NCBI GenBank assembly: GCA_051893555.1
Contig: JBJFHL010000005.1
Coordinates: forward strand, 1 to 21,869
Direction of reading: 5' to 3'
Origin: RGIG7179 sp051893555
GTDB taxonomy: Bacteria; Bacillota; Clostridia; Peptostreptococcales; Anaerovoracaceae
DNA length: 21,869 nt
The notes under the pieces were generated by a model. That model worked only from the letters and a program-made list of their open reading frames with translations. It was not told the DNA's origin and searched no databases. Position numbers and translations under genes: made by a program. Positions 1 to 8,760 of the stretch are shown here, piece after piece. Within the stretch, counting starts at the first letter, position 1. Each line of letters starts with the position of its first letter.

Positions 1-420
1 TGAAGATATCAAAGAAAAATCTGCGATAAAATTCTCAGGTGTAATGGCAACTACTTCACTTTCTGCAAAATCCCGTATATTTCTCGTAATAATATAATCT
101 GCCTGAATACGTTCTGCTGCTGTGCTTTGCAACGCATCTTCGAAATCGCTCCATTTCATTTTTGCTGCATTTGTTAAATCAGATTCCTTCAGTTCTACAA
201 AATGAAAGATTAAGCCAAGTCCCTTTAATACTTCCTCAATTTCCGTGGGTGTCAGTTCTTTGCGCATCACATATACTAAATTTGCAAACGTAAGAACTGA
301 GACATAGCCTTCCGTCTGGCCTGTTTCACATAGCTTCCAGATAATTGACGAGTCTCGATAGTACAGTTCTCTTCTTTGCAGAACATCCAGCAGAACATTT
401 GCATCAATCAGTAATTTCAT
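1..420 (-). CDS. PIN-domain toxin (VapC-like, PIN_3 type), 3' end outside the window
   Basis: Translating the minus strand from the ATG at 418-420 gives 140 codons with no stop before the window edge, close to the full length of a PIN protein. The N-terminus MKLLIDANVLLDVL carries the first PIN acidic residue (D6). A later block, WSDFEDALQSTAA, supplies D92 and D95, and ADYIITRNIRDF (about 107-118) is the usual C-terminal PIN signature. PIN toxins of this type are Mg2+-dependent ribonucleases held inactive by a co-expressed antitoxin; the RNA target cannot be read from the sequence. The start overlaps the end of the antitoxin gene by 17 bp, so translation is probably coupled. The position where many families have a second acidic residue is N47 here, in TFANLVYVMRK, which may be normal for this subfamily. 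The call is based on motifs only. Confidence 0.85.
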   Translation of the reverse strand, partial: MKLLIDANVLLDVLQRRELYYRDSSIIWKLCETGQTEGYVSVLTFANLVYVMRKELTPTEIEEVLKGLGLIFHFVELKESDLTNAAKMKWSDFEDALQSTAAERIQADYIITRNIRDFAESEVVAITPENFIADFSLISS

Positions 421-646
421 ACTTTTCCCTCAGGCTTTCTTCCCGTGCCCTGCCAACGTCATAATTCGTTTTCAGAATTCCGGTCAGTGCATCGGTCAGA
501 TAGGAAACCGCAGCATCCTTCGGTATGAAACGGCCCACTTCTTTTCCGTTCTTTGTAACAATCACTTCTTTTCCCTCCATGACAAGGTTTAAATATCTTC
601 CAAAATTGTTCTGCATTTCCGTTGCAGTCGCAGTTGCACCAATCAT
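404..646 (-). CDS. Phd/YefM-family antitoxin
   Basis: This 80-residue protein has the Phd/YefM pattern. The N-terminal part (about 1-42), with MQNNFGRYLNLVMEGKEVIV and KNGKEVGRFIP, is the dimerising DNA-binding fold. A short charged C-terminal tail (about 50-80, including AREESLREKYEITD) would thread into the toxin. An AAGGAGG ribosome binding site at 654-660 lies just upstream of the ATG at 644-646. The next gene is a PIN toxin that overlaps its 3' end, which makes this a type II toxin-antitoxin pair. Antitoxins of this family usually repress their own promoter, and two TAGCTA palindromes flank the -10 region upstream. The pair sits directly behind the end of the giant adhesin gene with no terminator seen between them, so some read-through is possible. 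Confidence 0.9.
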   Translation of the reverse strand: MIGATATATEMQNNFGRYLNLVMEGKEVIVTKNGKEVGRFIPKDAAVSYLTDALTGILKTNYDVGRAREESLREKYEITD

Positions 647-666
647 TTCAAACCCTCCTTTTATTT

Positions 667-706
667 ATAGCTAATTATATTATATTTTATTTTAGCTAAA
701 GTTCAA
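667..706 (-). promoter_or_regulatory. Promoter and probable autoregulatory operator of the toxin-antitoxin pair
   Basis: On the minus strand a -35 box TTGAAC (701-706) and a -10 box TATAAT (679-684) are separated by 16 bp. A second overlapping TATAAT lies at 674-679. Two copies of the palindrome TAGCTA, at 693-698 (within the perfect 10 bp palindrome TTTAGCTAAA, 691-700) and 668-673, are exactly 25 bp apart and bracket the -10 box. This arrangement suits repression by a dimeric Phd/YefM antitoxin. The box assignment is read from the sequence; the operator role is inference. Confidence 0.65.
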
Positions 707-725
707 GGCAGAATCTGATATTTTT

Positions 726-3700
726 TTATTTTTTTCTCTCCAGCACAAACAGCATCGTAAGAAATCCCATCGACAAGGCAATCAGAAACAGATACAGCAT
801 TCGCTGTCCCGGATCGCCCGTCTTTGGCACATCCGCAGGCACATCCGTTCTGTCAGGCGGAGCCGGAGATGTCGGATTTTGCGGATTGAGAATGCTTACG
901 GTCTGCCCTCCGTCGTTGATATCGGTATGCTTTGCAACCAGCGTGCTGCCAAGATACAGTTTCTCAAATACAACGACGTCAAGGCCTTCGAGGCAGCTTG
1001 CATCGAAGGTAAAGGTCATCGTAACCGTTCCGTTTTCGGTCTTCGGTGTAAAGGTCTTTTCTGCAGTCACTTTCTTACCATCTACGATAATCGCACGCTC
1101 CGTATCCTTGTTCATCAGGGTTCCCTTTAAGGTATAAGTTTCTCCCGGTGTCAGTTTTTCATAGGTTACGGTATCCACGATGGTTACCTTCTTGTCTGCA
1201 GAAATGGTCTTATCGCCGTCTTTTCCGGTTGCGGTGGTTGCAATCTGCGGTTCATGGATCTTTTCATTGACCATGGTTACCTTTTCAATCACGCTTCCGT
1301 TTTTGATTTCTACCTTGTAGTATTCACCGTCGCAGATGTAGCCTGCCGGTGCTTTTGTTTCGTGATAGAAGTAAGTTCCTGCACTGTCAAGCTCAATGGT
1401 CAGCTTGCCGTACTGTCCGGTCACATATGGCTTGTCGTTCAGCGGCTTTTCGTCTCTGACCAGCTCGCCGTTTTCCATGTGGCTGCCGTAGATATCAAAC
1501 TCTGCGCCTGCCAGGGTTTCTCCGGTTTCCATGTCACTCTTGGTGATTTCCAATAGATACTTCGGAGTAGTCGGCACATATGGAATATCCGGTGTCGTGG
1601 TCTTTTCGTTTTCCACGGTGATTTTGAACGGATCTTCTCCCCTTACCACACGGAATTTATGGTAGTCGGTGTCAAGCGTGTAGCCGTATGGCGCACTGAT
1701 TTCACGATAGAAGTAGATGCCATAGTCCAGCGTCATGCCAAACTTACCATCTTCGCCGGTGGTGTAGGTGCCGATCCGCTGATCCGGCTCTACCGTCCAT
1801 TCTCCGGATGGTCTTGCGGAGTAGATTTCAAATCTCGCACCGGACAGCGTCTTGCTGTGGTCGTCTTTCTCCACTTTCACAAGCTCTACATACGGCTTGT
1901 GGTCATTCTTTACGGCAAAGGCATCTTTGTTATCGCTGTTGATCTTAATCATCAGCTTGTCTGCAGAAGTGTCCTGGCGTCCCAGGGTTACATTCTTTGC
2001 AAATGCAAAGGATCTTGTTCCAAAGGTTCCGGTGGTAGTGACTTTCGCATTGTCCGCATCCTCAAAGTAGTCAAAGAGGGTGTTCTGAATCACTGCACTG
2101 ACCACGCCGTACTTATCCATGGATGCGATCACTTCTGCGCCGGATGCTGTCTTTAAGGTTACGGTATCCTTTGCATTCAGCTGGATCGTTCCGTCTGCAT
2201 TCAGCGTTTCCGTTGTCACGGTGCCGTTTGCAGTTCTCTGATACTGGCTTGCTGCCGTGTTGTTACCCAGGCTGTCCTTTACGGTCAGAACGGCGCTGTG
2301 TGCGAAAATCTGATTGCCCGATGGGATCAGGTTTCCTGCTGTTTCGGTTACGGTCGTATACCCAAGTTCCGGTCTTGCCGGATCCACCAGTTCGTCACGG
2401 GTGGTTACCGTCGTGGATGGTGTATGGGTAATTTCTGCCTGCAGAATGACCGCATCCTTATCCGTTCCGGCTCCCGTTAAAGTGAAGGACGGCGTGTAGG
2501 TGTTCAGGTCTTCCCCTGCGATGGCATGCCATTCTTCCGCATAGCTTGCGCTGTAGCCGGTATAGGTTACGGTTGGAACAAAGGTATTTGTTACACCGTC
2601 AATGGTGTAATCAAAGGTGTTATCTTCGGCTTCCACCTTCAGAATCTTACCGTTTGGCAGGGTAATGTCCGTCGGGGTGCCTTTTACGGTATCGATGTAG
2701 ATTTCGGTATAGTCTCTGTCTGCATCGATGGTAATGGTTTCATTTTCAAAGTCTGCATCCAGCGGATAATCGGTTCCGTCGATGGTAATCATCGGCATCG
2801 GATACCGGCTTTCCACATAGATTACGGTCTGTACATGGCCCTTTTCTTCCATCACCATCTTGCCGCGGATGCCGCTTCCGGTGATATAGTCGAAGGTCAC
2901 ATTTGCGGAGTAGTCTCCGTCATCCTCCCGTACCGTAAAGTGATACAGAAGGTCGCTCATAATGTAATCTTCCGGTGCATCCAGTTCCTTCAGGTAGTAA
3001 GTACCTTCCGGAAGCTTTTCGTCGATGGTCACGGTGCCGGCATTTTCTGCAGTTACCGTAATCACATCAATCAGATTGTCCTTCTTGATAGTCTTTGTCG
3101 TGGTATGCAGAATTCCATTTGCCGTTGCGGTAATGTCTTCTCCTGCATAAAGACCGAAGGTCACGCTCTGCCCTTCTACCGGCGGAACGTAGTCGTCAGA
3201 CTTGAATGCCGTTTCAAAGACTTTGGAAAGGTCAAGCTGCACCGTGAAATACTGGTTTTCAAAGGAGGTGTCTCCCCATGCCAGCGGTGTGAACTGATCC
3301 TTCCAGGTTAAGGATACCAGCTGATCCTCACCGTTGTTCAGATAGTTATCGTCTGACTTCAGCTCTCGCACGATATAGTCGCCAAGCGGCAGAAGTCCGC
3401 TTTCTGCAAAGCCGTCCGCATTGGTCGTAATGGTCTGAATCAGATCCGTTGCAGTGTAGCGGTTGGTTTTGTAAACATTGAACAGGTCGATGATGCCCAC
3501 GCCGTTACCGGAAGCTGCATCTGCGGTGTAGATTTTCATGGTGTATCCGTCTGCAAAGGTCACTTCCAGCGGATGGTCTTCCTTCTGGTTTGTGATGATC
3601 TGCAGCGTATACATCACTTCGCCGCCGGCTGCAGCCGCATCGATTCTCTTTGCAGTCACCCGGACGCCATCCGGAAGCCCATCGTCGATATCGAATACGA

Positions 3701-6700
3701 TGGTCGGATTTTCCGGAGAAAGGTCATTGTACCAGTCCAGAATCTTACTGTAGGTTTCGCCGTCCGCACCAACCTGTGAAAAGTCCAGAGTCGGTACGAT
3801 ATGCTCGTAAGAATAGCCGACAGCTGACTGCGGCATGGTAATGGTCGTATAGGCAACGCCGCCTTTATAGATCATTTCCGTGCGGATGCCGGAGGTGGTC
3901 ATAAAGTAGATCGGAGCGGTTACCGGTACGGTTCTGAAGGTGATGGTATCGCCCTGGTCTTCGTACTCATAGCCAAGACCTACATCAATGACTTCCCCTG
4001 TCATCGGATTTGCCTGTTTGGTAATGGTTGTTGTTGCTTCTCCGGCTTCAGGATCTGCAGCAGCTCCCAGGCTGAATCCGTCGAAGTTCACGGTAAATCC
4101 ATTCGGATCTCCCGCTTCCTGGGTGTACTTCACCTTATATACCTGTACGGCTGCCTTCACAAAGTTTCCGTCTGCCGTACATTCCTGCCAGTTTGTCATA
4201 TCGGCCAGCAGTACCCGGTATACGATATTTCCGGTTTCCGCATCAGTCTGGGAAATGATCACATACTGCGGATCGTTTTCCGGATCCCCGGTGAACGGCA
4301 GTTTTGTCCAGCCGTCCGGAATGGTGTATTCGATGACCGGTTCCCCGGTTTCGTCCGTTTCCACGAAGGTAAACGGTCTTGCAAGTTCAGTGTACTCGCC
4401 TGCAGTGTAATATCCCTTTACAGCTGTTTTGTAAGTGCCGGCTTCTTCGCCCAGAATGATGGCTCTGTCACCGACTGTCGGTGTATTTGCCAGGATTACG
4501 TTATTATCCCATTCGAACATGGTCCTGGTTTCTTTGTCCTCTACCGTCTTGTAGGTCGGCGGGTTATCGCCTTCATCGTCATAGTCGCCGTCGCCATTGG
4601 CGTCATCGCCCGGCACGTCGATTTCTTCATGACTTCCCACAACACGTTCTTCCGTCTTCAGATCATCCTTGGTCAGCGCATAGTACATGTATTTACGCAC
4701 CATGAACCGATCCGGGCAATACTGAGACAGGTCTACCTGGGTATCTTCAGCAAAAGTGAACAGGTTATCTTCTCTTCCGGTTCCGTCGGAGTAGATTTCC
4801 GTTTCGCCGTCTGCTTCAAACGTATACACACCGCTTGCTGCGGACAGGATTGATTTGTTCTCAAAATCGATTGCATCGGACGGTGCCCGGTAGTTTGCAA
4901 TCGGATCCAGTACCACATCGCCCACGCTTCCGGTCATTTCCGTCAGCGGAATTTCCGGTACAAAGCCGGTTACCGTTGTGGTGGTCTTTGTGATATTCAC
5001 ATCGGTTACATTCTGGCCGCCGGCCTTATGGCTCATAGTCACTTCCACATCCCAGCGGTAGTTGAACTCACCATCGGTCGCTTCATAGACGTACTTATAC
5101 TCTGTATCTTTTTGTTCTGGGGTTACATAAAGCGTCCGTTTTACGTTTCCTTCGGAGGCGGCTCTTTCCAGCATGGACCAAAGCTCTGCGCCGGATACAT
5201 CGGAATAGGTACTGATGTCATAGTCACCCGCCGTATCATAGTCCTTCGGGTGCAGCAGCTTTCCGACGAAGGCGTAAATTCGTTCTACCCGGTTGCTGGT
5301 GTTGGTGGACTTTTCCTTTACCAGTTTCACCTTTTCTCCGCTCTGTGCATCATAGGCAATCGGACCTTCAGAGCCGTCATTTAAGGTTTCATCCTTTGCG
5401 GCAAAGATACCAAAGACCGCATCCTTCAGCTTGGTTACGGTTTCAAAGACCGGCTGCAGAATTTCGTATCCATCCTTCTGGATCTTTTCCCAGCCAACCA
5501 GTTCTTCGCCCAGCTTTTCCACGGTGATCTTGCCTTTTACCGCATTATTAATGACCGCTGCTACCTTGTAGTAGTTGGTGTACGGATAATCGCCCTTGTC
5601 ATAGGTCGGATCTGCATCCATGCGGCTTCCGTCAAAGGTTACCAGTTCGGTATAGTTTCCATCTTCATGCTTGTCCTGCTTTGTCACCGTGAAGGTGTAG
5701 GTGTTTACCACCATGTCATGCAGGTTTTCAAAGGAGTATTCTTCCTTATCCTGGTAGGTAACACGGTTTCCGTTTGCATCATAGATGGCAACGGTATCGG
5801 TGAAGCCGTGATTTCCGGTCAGATCTCCCAGGACAAAATCGCCCTCATCGATCATGCCAAAGTCATGGTCTTTTCCAATGCCGTCTTCGCCGTATTTGCC
5901 GACGTAATATCCTTCCGGCAGCAGCCATTCACAGATTTCATACTTGCCGTATGGCAGCTGATACGGAATCGTGAAGAAGCCGTTTTCGTCCAGCTCAAAG
6001 GTGTAGTTGGTGCTTGCAGAGTGGATGGATTCTGCATTCGGCAGGAAACGGTTGTAAATGTTCTTGGCAACCGTTCCGTTTTCACCGTATCGTGCCTGGT
6101 TTTCTTCATCGGTATAGTCCGGATTTCCCTTGTACCGGAGATATACCTTGGTGCCTTCCATGCGGACCACTTTTCCGGTTTCGGAATCTACCTTCTGCAG
6201 CTGGATCACGTTGGACTTGATCTTATCCCGCAGATTGGCCTGATACCGGTTGTTGTAGTAGTCGCCGGTGCCGGCTGATACCGAGCCGATGGCATTGGTT
6301 CCTGCTGTCGCATACCCTGCAAAGGAGCCGCTTGCCGGGACATGACCAAGAGCGCCGTATTCTGCTTTTCCAGCGTCTCCGCCGTTATGCTCACTGACGA
6401 CCACGATGAACTGTTCCGGTACATACATCGGGTCATCAGTTCCTACTTCTTCCACAATGTAGGTGCCGTATGGCAGGTCTTTTAAGAGCAGGCTGCCGTT
6501 GGAACCAATCACCAGCGGATGGTCTGCTGTATTGGTCACAGCACCCGGATCACGGGATACGGTGTACTGCGCCGTTCCGTCTCCAAGCACTGCCGGCGTC
6601 TCGCTGACAAGATGAATATATTCGGAACCTTCATAGCCTTTGGACTGCAGTTTTACAGTCCATTTGGTCTGTTTGGACATGTTGCTGTCCGAGCCGCCTG

Positions 6701-8609
6701 CCAGAGAATCCTTGAACGGATTTTCTTTTTCGTTGGACTTGATCAGCAGCAGCTCGCCACGGAATACATCGTTTACGAAGGTTTCCAGATCGCAGTTTAA
6801 TTCTTCCTGCGGCGTGGTGGTCGGGCCATCCGTGTACGTGCCGCCTTCTCCCAGGGTCTTTCCCCAGTTAAAAGTATATTTCACATCGGTCCATGGATCG
6901 CCGTGGCACCAGAACTGACAGGTATCCTCAGTTTCCGCATGATAGTTGAAGCGATATTCTCTTACGCCTGCATACAGATCCGGGTTGATGTATCTGCCGT
7001 CCGGACGGGTTTCTGTGATGCGGTAGTTTACCGTTACATCCCATGCCCGGTTTGTCGGCTCCTTGCTTCCTGTATGCTCATAGCCAATTACATTGCCTTC
7101 TGAATCAGTAATTTCATGGTCGCAGGCAGAAATGCTTCCGGATTCGGTCAGGTATGCTGCCAGTTCCTCTGCCGAAGCAAATGGCTGATCCTGGAAGATG
7201 AACTCTTCTCCCATTTCCGAAAGCTGCTGGGTATCGATAGTTTCCCATGCACCGCCTGCAATCTGACGCTGCAGCGTATAGGTTGCAGCTAAGGTAGCAT
7301 CGCCCATCGGGGTGGTGTTATCTCCGTCAAATCCGGTATTGGCATCTACTTTTCGGATTGGCATATATACCGTCGGGAATACTTCCACATCCGGCGGCGT
7401 GCAGTCACCTTCCGGTATTTCTTCCTCCGGCGGAATAACGCCTTTTGTCAGCTTTAAATATCCCGGTAACGGGTCTTCCAGACCGGAGGCAAAAGCCTGT
7501 GTATGACTGGTTGCCGTTTCATATTCCCACACATACCTTCGGTATTTTTCACTCTGATTCAGATACTTTTCTGCTCGTTTTGCAGCACCATCTTCATGTT
7601 TGATTCTCCAGGTTTTTTCCAGTACGGATTCATTCTGTACGGTGATGGTATATGTCTTCGTTCCTTTATCATAGTTGATGGTAATTCCGTCAATCTTCTT
7701 ATTGTTATCATCGACCACCTTATATGCACCAGCCGCATTGCCGCTGCTCTGTACCTGAAATGTATATGGGAAGGTTGCATTTTCCGGAATCGTGAATGAC
7801 TTTGGTCTGCCTTCTTTTAATGAGGCCAGTGCACGGTCAAAAGTTGCATCTTCCTTCACCTTGGAAGCAATGAAGTTATAAATATCTATCGCAGGTTTAT
7901 TTGCAAGAATATTGGTGTAATGGTTTCTTTCGATTTTTACGCCGGTGGACTCGCCGGATCCGTTGACAAATGCCTTGGCATAGTATAACTGGCTTTCCTG
8001 CCGGTTAAAGTCCTTATCCCGCATCAGCTGCTGAGATTCCCACAGCAGCATCTGGGTTGCAGCCGTCCAGTCGCCAAGGGTATAGGAAGATCCGTTATTT
8101 TTGTAATACTTGGATTCCTTAAATCCAAGATCCTCAATCAGCTCGGTGCTTGTACTTCCATCTACCGGTCCGTAAAACAGAATCTTAAAGATATTTTCGA
8201 TTGCGTATTCCGCTCCGGCAGCCTCATATATGTCATACATCTTTGAATCTTTATATTGCGTTGCTTTGAGCGTTGCATTTGGTTCCTGATGCACCCCGTG
8301 TTCCATACAGAAAACCTGAAATCCGCCAATCTCAAACAGATGCAGATTTCCGGACTCTGGTGAAGTCATCACCCGTAAGGCCTTTCTCTGATAGTCTGCA
8401 TACCAGATCTGCAGCACCTTAGTTCCTGAAAACATATAGTTTGACAAGTTTTTCTGTGACAATGTCCCACTGTAGGAACCGCTTGCTGCATCGGCCGTGC
8501 CGGTGATTCCTGACACATATCCAAGTGGGATACTGGTAAAAACGATTGCCAGCGCCATCAGGATAGTCAGGAGTTTCTTTCCAAGCCGGCTTTTTCCTTT
8601 TGATCTCAT
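726..8609 (-). CDS. Giant LPXTG-type surface adhesin: thioester domain, Cna-B modules, T-Q ester (VaFE) domain
   Basis: This 2627-residue protein is exported and sortase-anchored. Residues 1-42 are a signal peptide (KKLLTILMALAIVF core, then ADAAS). Residues about 45-370 resemble a thioester domain: C101 in VFCMEH and Q186 in ATQMLLWE are the expected Cys-Gln pair, which in known adhesins reacts covalently with host amines. Cna-B/SpaA-like modules follow; the clearest are at 801-970 (LQKVDSETG), 1788-1910 (KELDAPEDY), 2239-2335 (K2248, E2303, N2334) and 2350-2450 (K2357, E2417 in ETKAPAGY, N2448), consistent with Lys-Asn isopeptide bonds. Residues 2455-2575 are a VaFE/T-Q ester domain (ATTATGKDGDKT, VVVFEKLY, NDGGQTV). 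A proline-rich linker leads to VPKTGD (2594-2599), a membrane segment and ERKK. The middle (about 1220-1650) is unassigned. The ATG has a GGAG-type ribosome binding site in AAAAGGAGAGAATGAA. No sortase gene is nearby, so a sortase encoded elsewhere must act. Confidence 0.9.
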   Translation of the reverse strand: MRSKGKSRLGKKLLTILMALAIVFTSIPLGYVSGITGTADAASGSYSGTLSQKNLSNYMFSGTKVLQIWYADYQRKALRVMTSPESGNLHLFEIGGFQVFCMEHGVHQEPNATLKATQYKDSKMYDIYEAAGAEYAIENIFKILFYGPVDGSTSTELIEDLGFKESKYYKNNGSSYTLGDWTAATQMLLWESQQLMRDKDFNRQESQLYYAKAFVNGSGESTGVKIERNHYTNILANKPAIDIYNFIASKVKEDATFDRALASLKEGRPKSFTIPENATFPYTFQVQSSGNAAGAYKVVDDNNKKIDGITINYDKGTKTYTITVQNESVLEKTWRIKHEDGAAKRAEKYLNQSEKYRRYVWEYETATSHTQAFASGLEDPLPGYLKLTKGVIPPEEEIPEGDCTPPDVEVFPTVYMPIRKVDANTGFDGDNTTPMGDATLAATYTLQRQIAGGAWETIDTQQLSEMGEEFIFQDQPFASAEELAAYLTESGSISACDHEITDSEGNVIGYEHTGSKEPTNRAWDVTVNYRITETRPDGRYINPDLYAGVREYRFNYHAETEDTCQFWCHGDPWTDVKYTFNWGKTLGEGGTYTDGPTTTPQEELNCDLETFVNDVFRGELLLIKSNEKENPFKDSLAGGSDSNMSKQTKWTVKLQSKGYEGSEYIHLVSETPAVLGDGTAQYTVSRDPGAVTNTADHPLVIGSNGSLLLKDLPYGTYIVEEVGTDDPMYVPEQFIVVVSEHNGGDAGKAEYGALGHVPASGSFAGYATAGTNAIGSVSAGTGDYYNNRYQANLRDKIKSNVIQLQKVDSETGKVVRMEGTKVYLRYKGNPDYTDEENQARYGENGTVAKNIYNRFLPNAESIHSASTNYTFELDENGFFTIPYQLPYGKYEICEWLLPEGYYVGKYGEDGIGKDHDFGMIDEGDFVLGDLTGNHGFTDTVAIYDANGNRVTYQDKEEYSFENLHDMVVNTYTFTVTKQDKHEDGNYTELVTFDGSRMDADPTYDKGDYPYTNYYKVAAVINNAVKGKITVEKLGEELVGWEKIQKDGYEILQPVFETVTKLKDAVFGIFAAKDETLNDGSEGPIAYDAQSGEKVKLVKEKSTNTSNRVERIYAFVGKLLHPKDYDTAGDYDISTYSDVSGAELWSMLERAASEGNVKRTLYVTPEQKDTEYKYVYEATDGEFNYRWDVEVTMSHKAGGQNVTDVNITKTTTTVTGFVPEIPLTEMTGSVGDVVLDPIANYRAPSDAIDFENKSILSAASGVYTFEADGETEIYSDGTGREDNLFTFAEDTQVDLSQYCPDRFMVRKYMYYALTKDDLKTEERVVGSHEEIDVPGDDANGDGDYDDEGDNPPTYKTVEDKETRTMFEWDNNVILANTPTVGDRAIILGEEAGTYKTAVKGYYTAGEYTELARPFTFVETDETGEPVIEYTIPDGWTKLPFTGDPENDPQYVIISQTDAETGNIVYRVLLADMTNWQECTADGNFVKAAVQVYKVKYTQEAGDPNGFTVNFDGFSLGAAADPEAGEATTTITKQANPMTGEVIDVGLGYEYEDQGDTITFRTVPVTAPIYFMTTSGIRTEMIYKGGVAYTTITMPQSAVGYSYEHIVPTLDFSQVGADGETYSKILDWYNDLSPENPTIVFDIDDGLPDGVRVTAKRIDAAAAGGEVMYTLQIITNQKEDHPLEVTFADGYTMKIYTADAASGNGVGIIDLFNVYKTNRYTATDLIQTITTNADGFAESGLLPLGDYIVRELKSDDNYLNNGEDQLVSLTWKDQFTPLAWGDTSFENQYFTVQLDLSKVFETAFKSDDYVPPVEGQSVTFGLYAGEDITATANGILHTTTKTIKKDNLIDVITVTAENAGTVTIDEKLPEGTYYLKELDAPEDYIMSDLLYHFTVREDDGDYSANVTFDYITGSGIRGKMVMEEKGHVQTVIYVESRYPMPMITIDGTDYPLDADFENETITIDADRDYTEIYIDTVKGTPTDITLPNGKILKVEAEDNTFDYTIDGVTNTFVPTVTYTGYSASYAEEWHAIAGEDLNTYTPSFTLTGAGTDKDAVILQAEITHTPSTTVTTRDELVDPARPELGYTTVTETAGNLIPSGNQIFAHSAVLTVKDSLGNNTAASQYQRTANGTVTTETLNADGTIQLNAKDTVTLKTASGAEVIASMDKYGVVSAVIQNTLFDYFEDADNAKVTTTGTFGTRSFAFAKNVTLGRQDTSADKLMIKINSDNKDAFAVKNDHKPYVELVKVEKDDHSKTLSGARFEIYSARPSGEWTVEPDQRIGTYTTGEDGKFGMTLDYGIYFYREISAPYGYTLDTDYHKFRVVRGEDPFKITVENEKTTTPDIPYVPTTPKYLLEITKSDMETGETLAGAEFDIYGSHMENGELVRDEKPLNDKPYVTGQYGKLTIELDSAGTYFYHETKAPAGYICDGEYYKVEIKNGSVIEKVTMVNEKIHEPQIATTATGKDGDKTISADKKVTIVDTVTYEKLTPGETYTLKGTLMNKDTERAIIVDGKKVTAEKTFTPKTENGTVTMTFTFDASCLEGLDVVVFEKLYLGSTLVAKHTDINDGGQTVSILNPQNPTSPAPPDRTDVPADVPKTGDPGQRMLYLFLIALSMGFLTMLFVLERKK

Positions 8610-8704
8610 TTCATTCTCTCCTTTTCTAGTATTTTATCTATGGCATAAACGGGAACAAACCCCGGAAATCTGGGAATTGCAGAACGACTCATTTCCCTGG
8701 ATGC

Positions 8705-8730
8705 AAAAAGACGTGCCGGAAACACGTCTT
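8705..8730 (-). terminator. Intrinsic terminator of the Fn3-like gene
   Basis: On the minus strand AAGACGTG (8730-8723) pairs perfectly with CACGTCTT (8715-8708) around a 7 nt loop, and the run of T residues continues to 8705. It lies 31 bp past the stop of the secreted Fn3-like gene and about 95 bp before the adhesin start. The adhesin is therefore likely to be transcribed from its own promoter within 8610-8704. Confidence 0.8.
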
Positions 8731-8760
8731 CATTCATCGGATTTTGTTGGGTATGTGTGC

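Noticed and set aside
2526..3311. A 261-codon plus-strand open frame inside the adhesin gene
   Set aside because: It is antisense to Cna-B repeat coding sequence with no recognisable protein features. Several similar frames occur along the same gene for the same reason.
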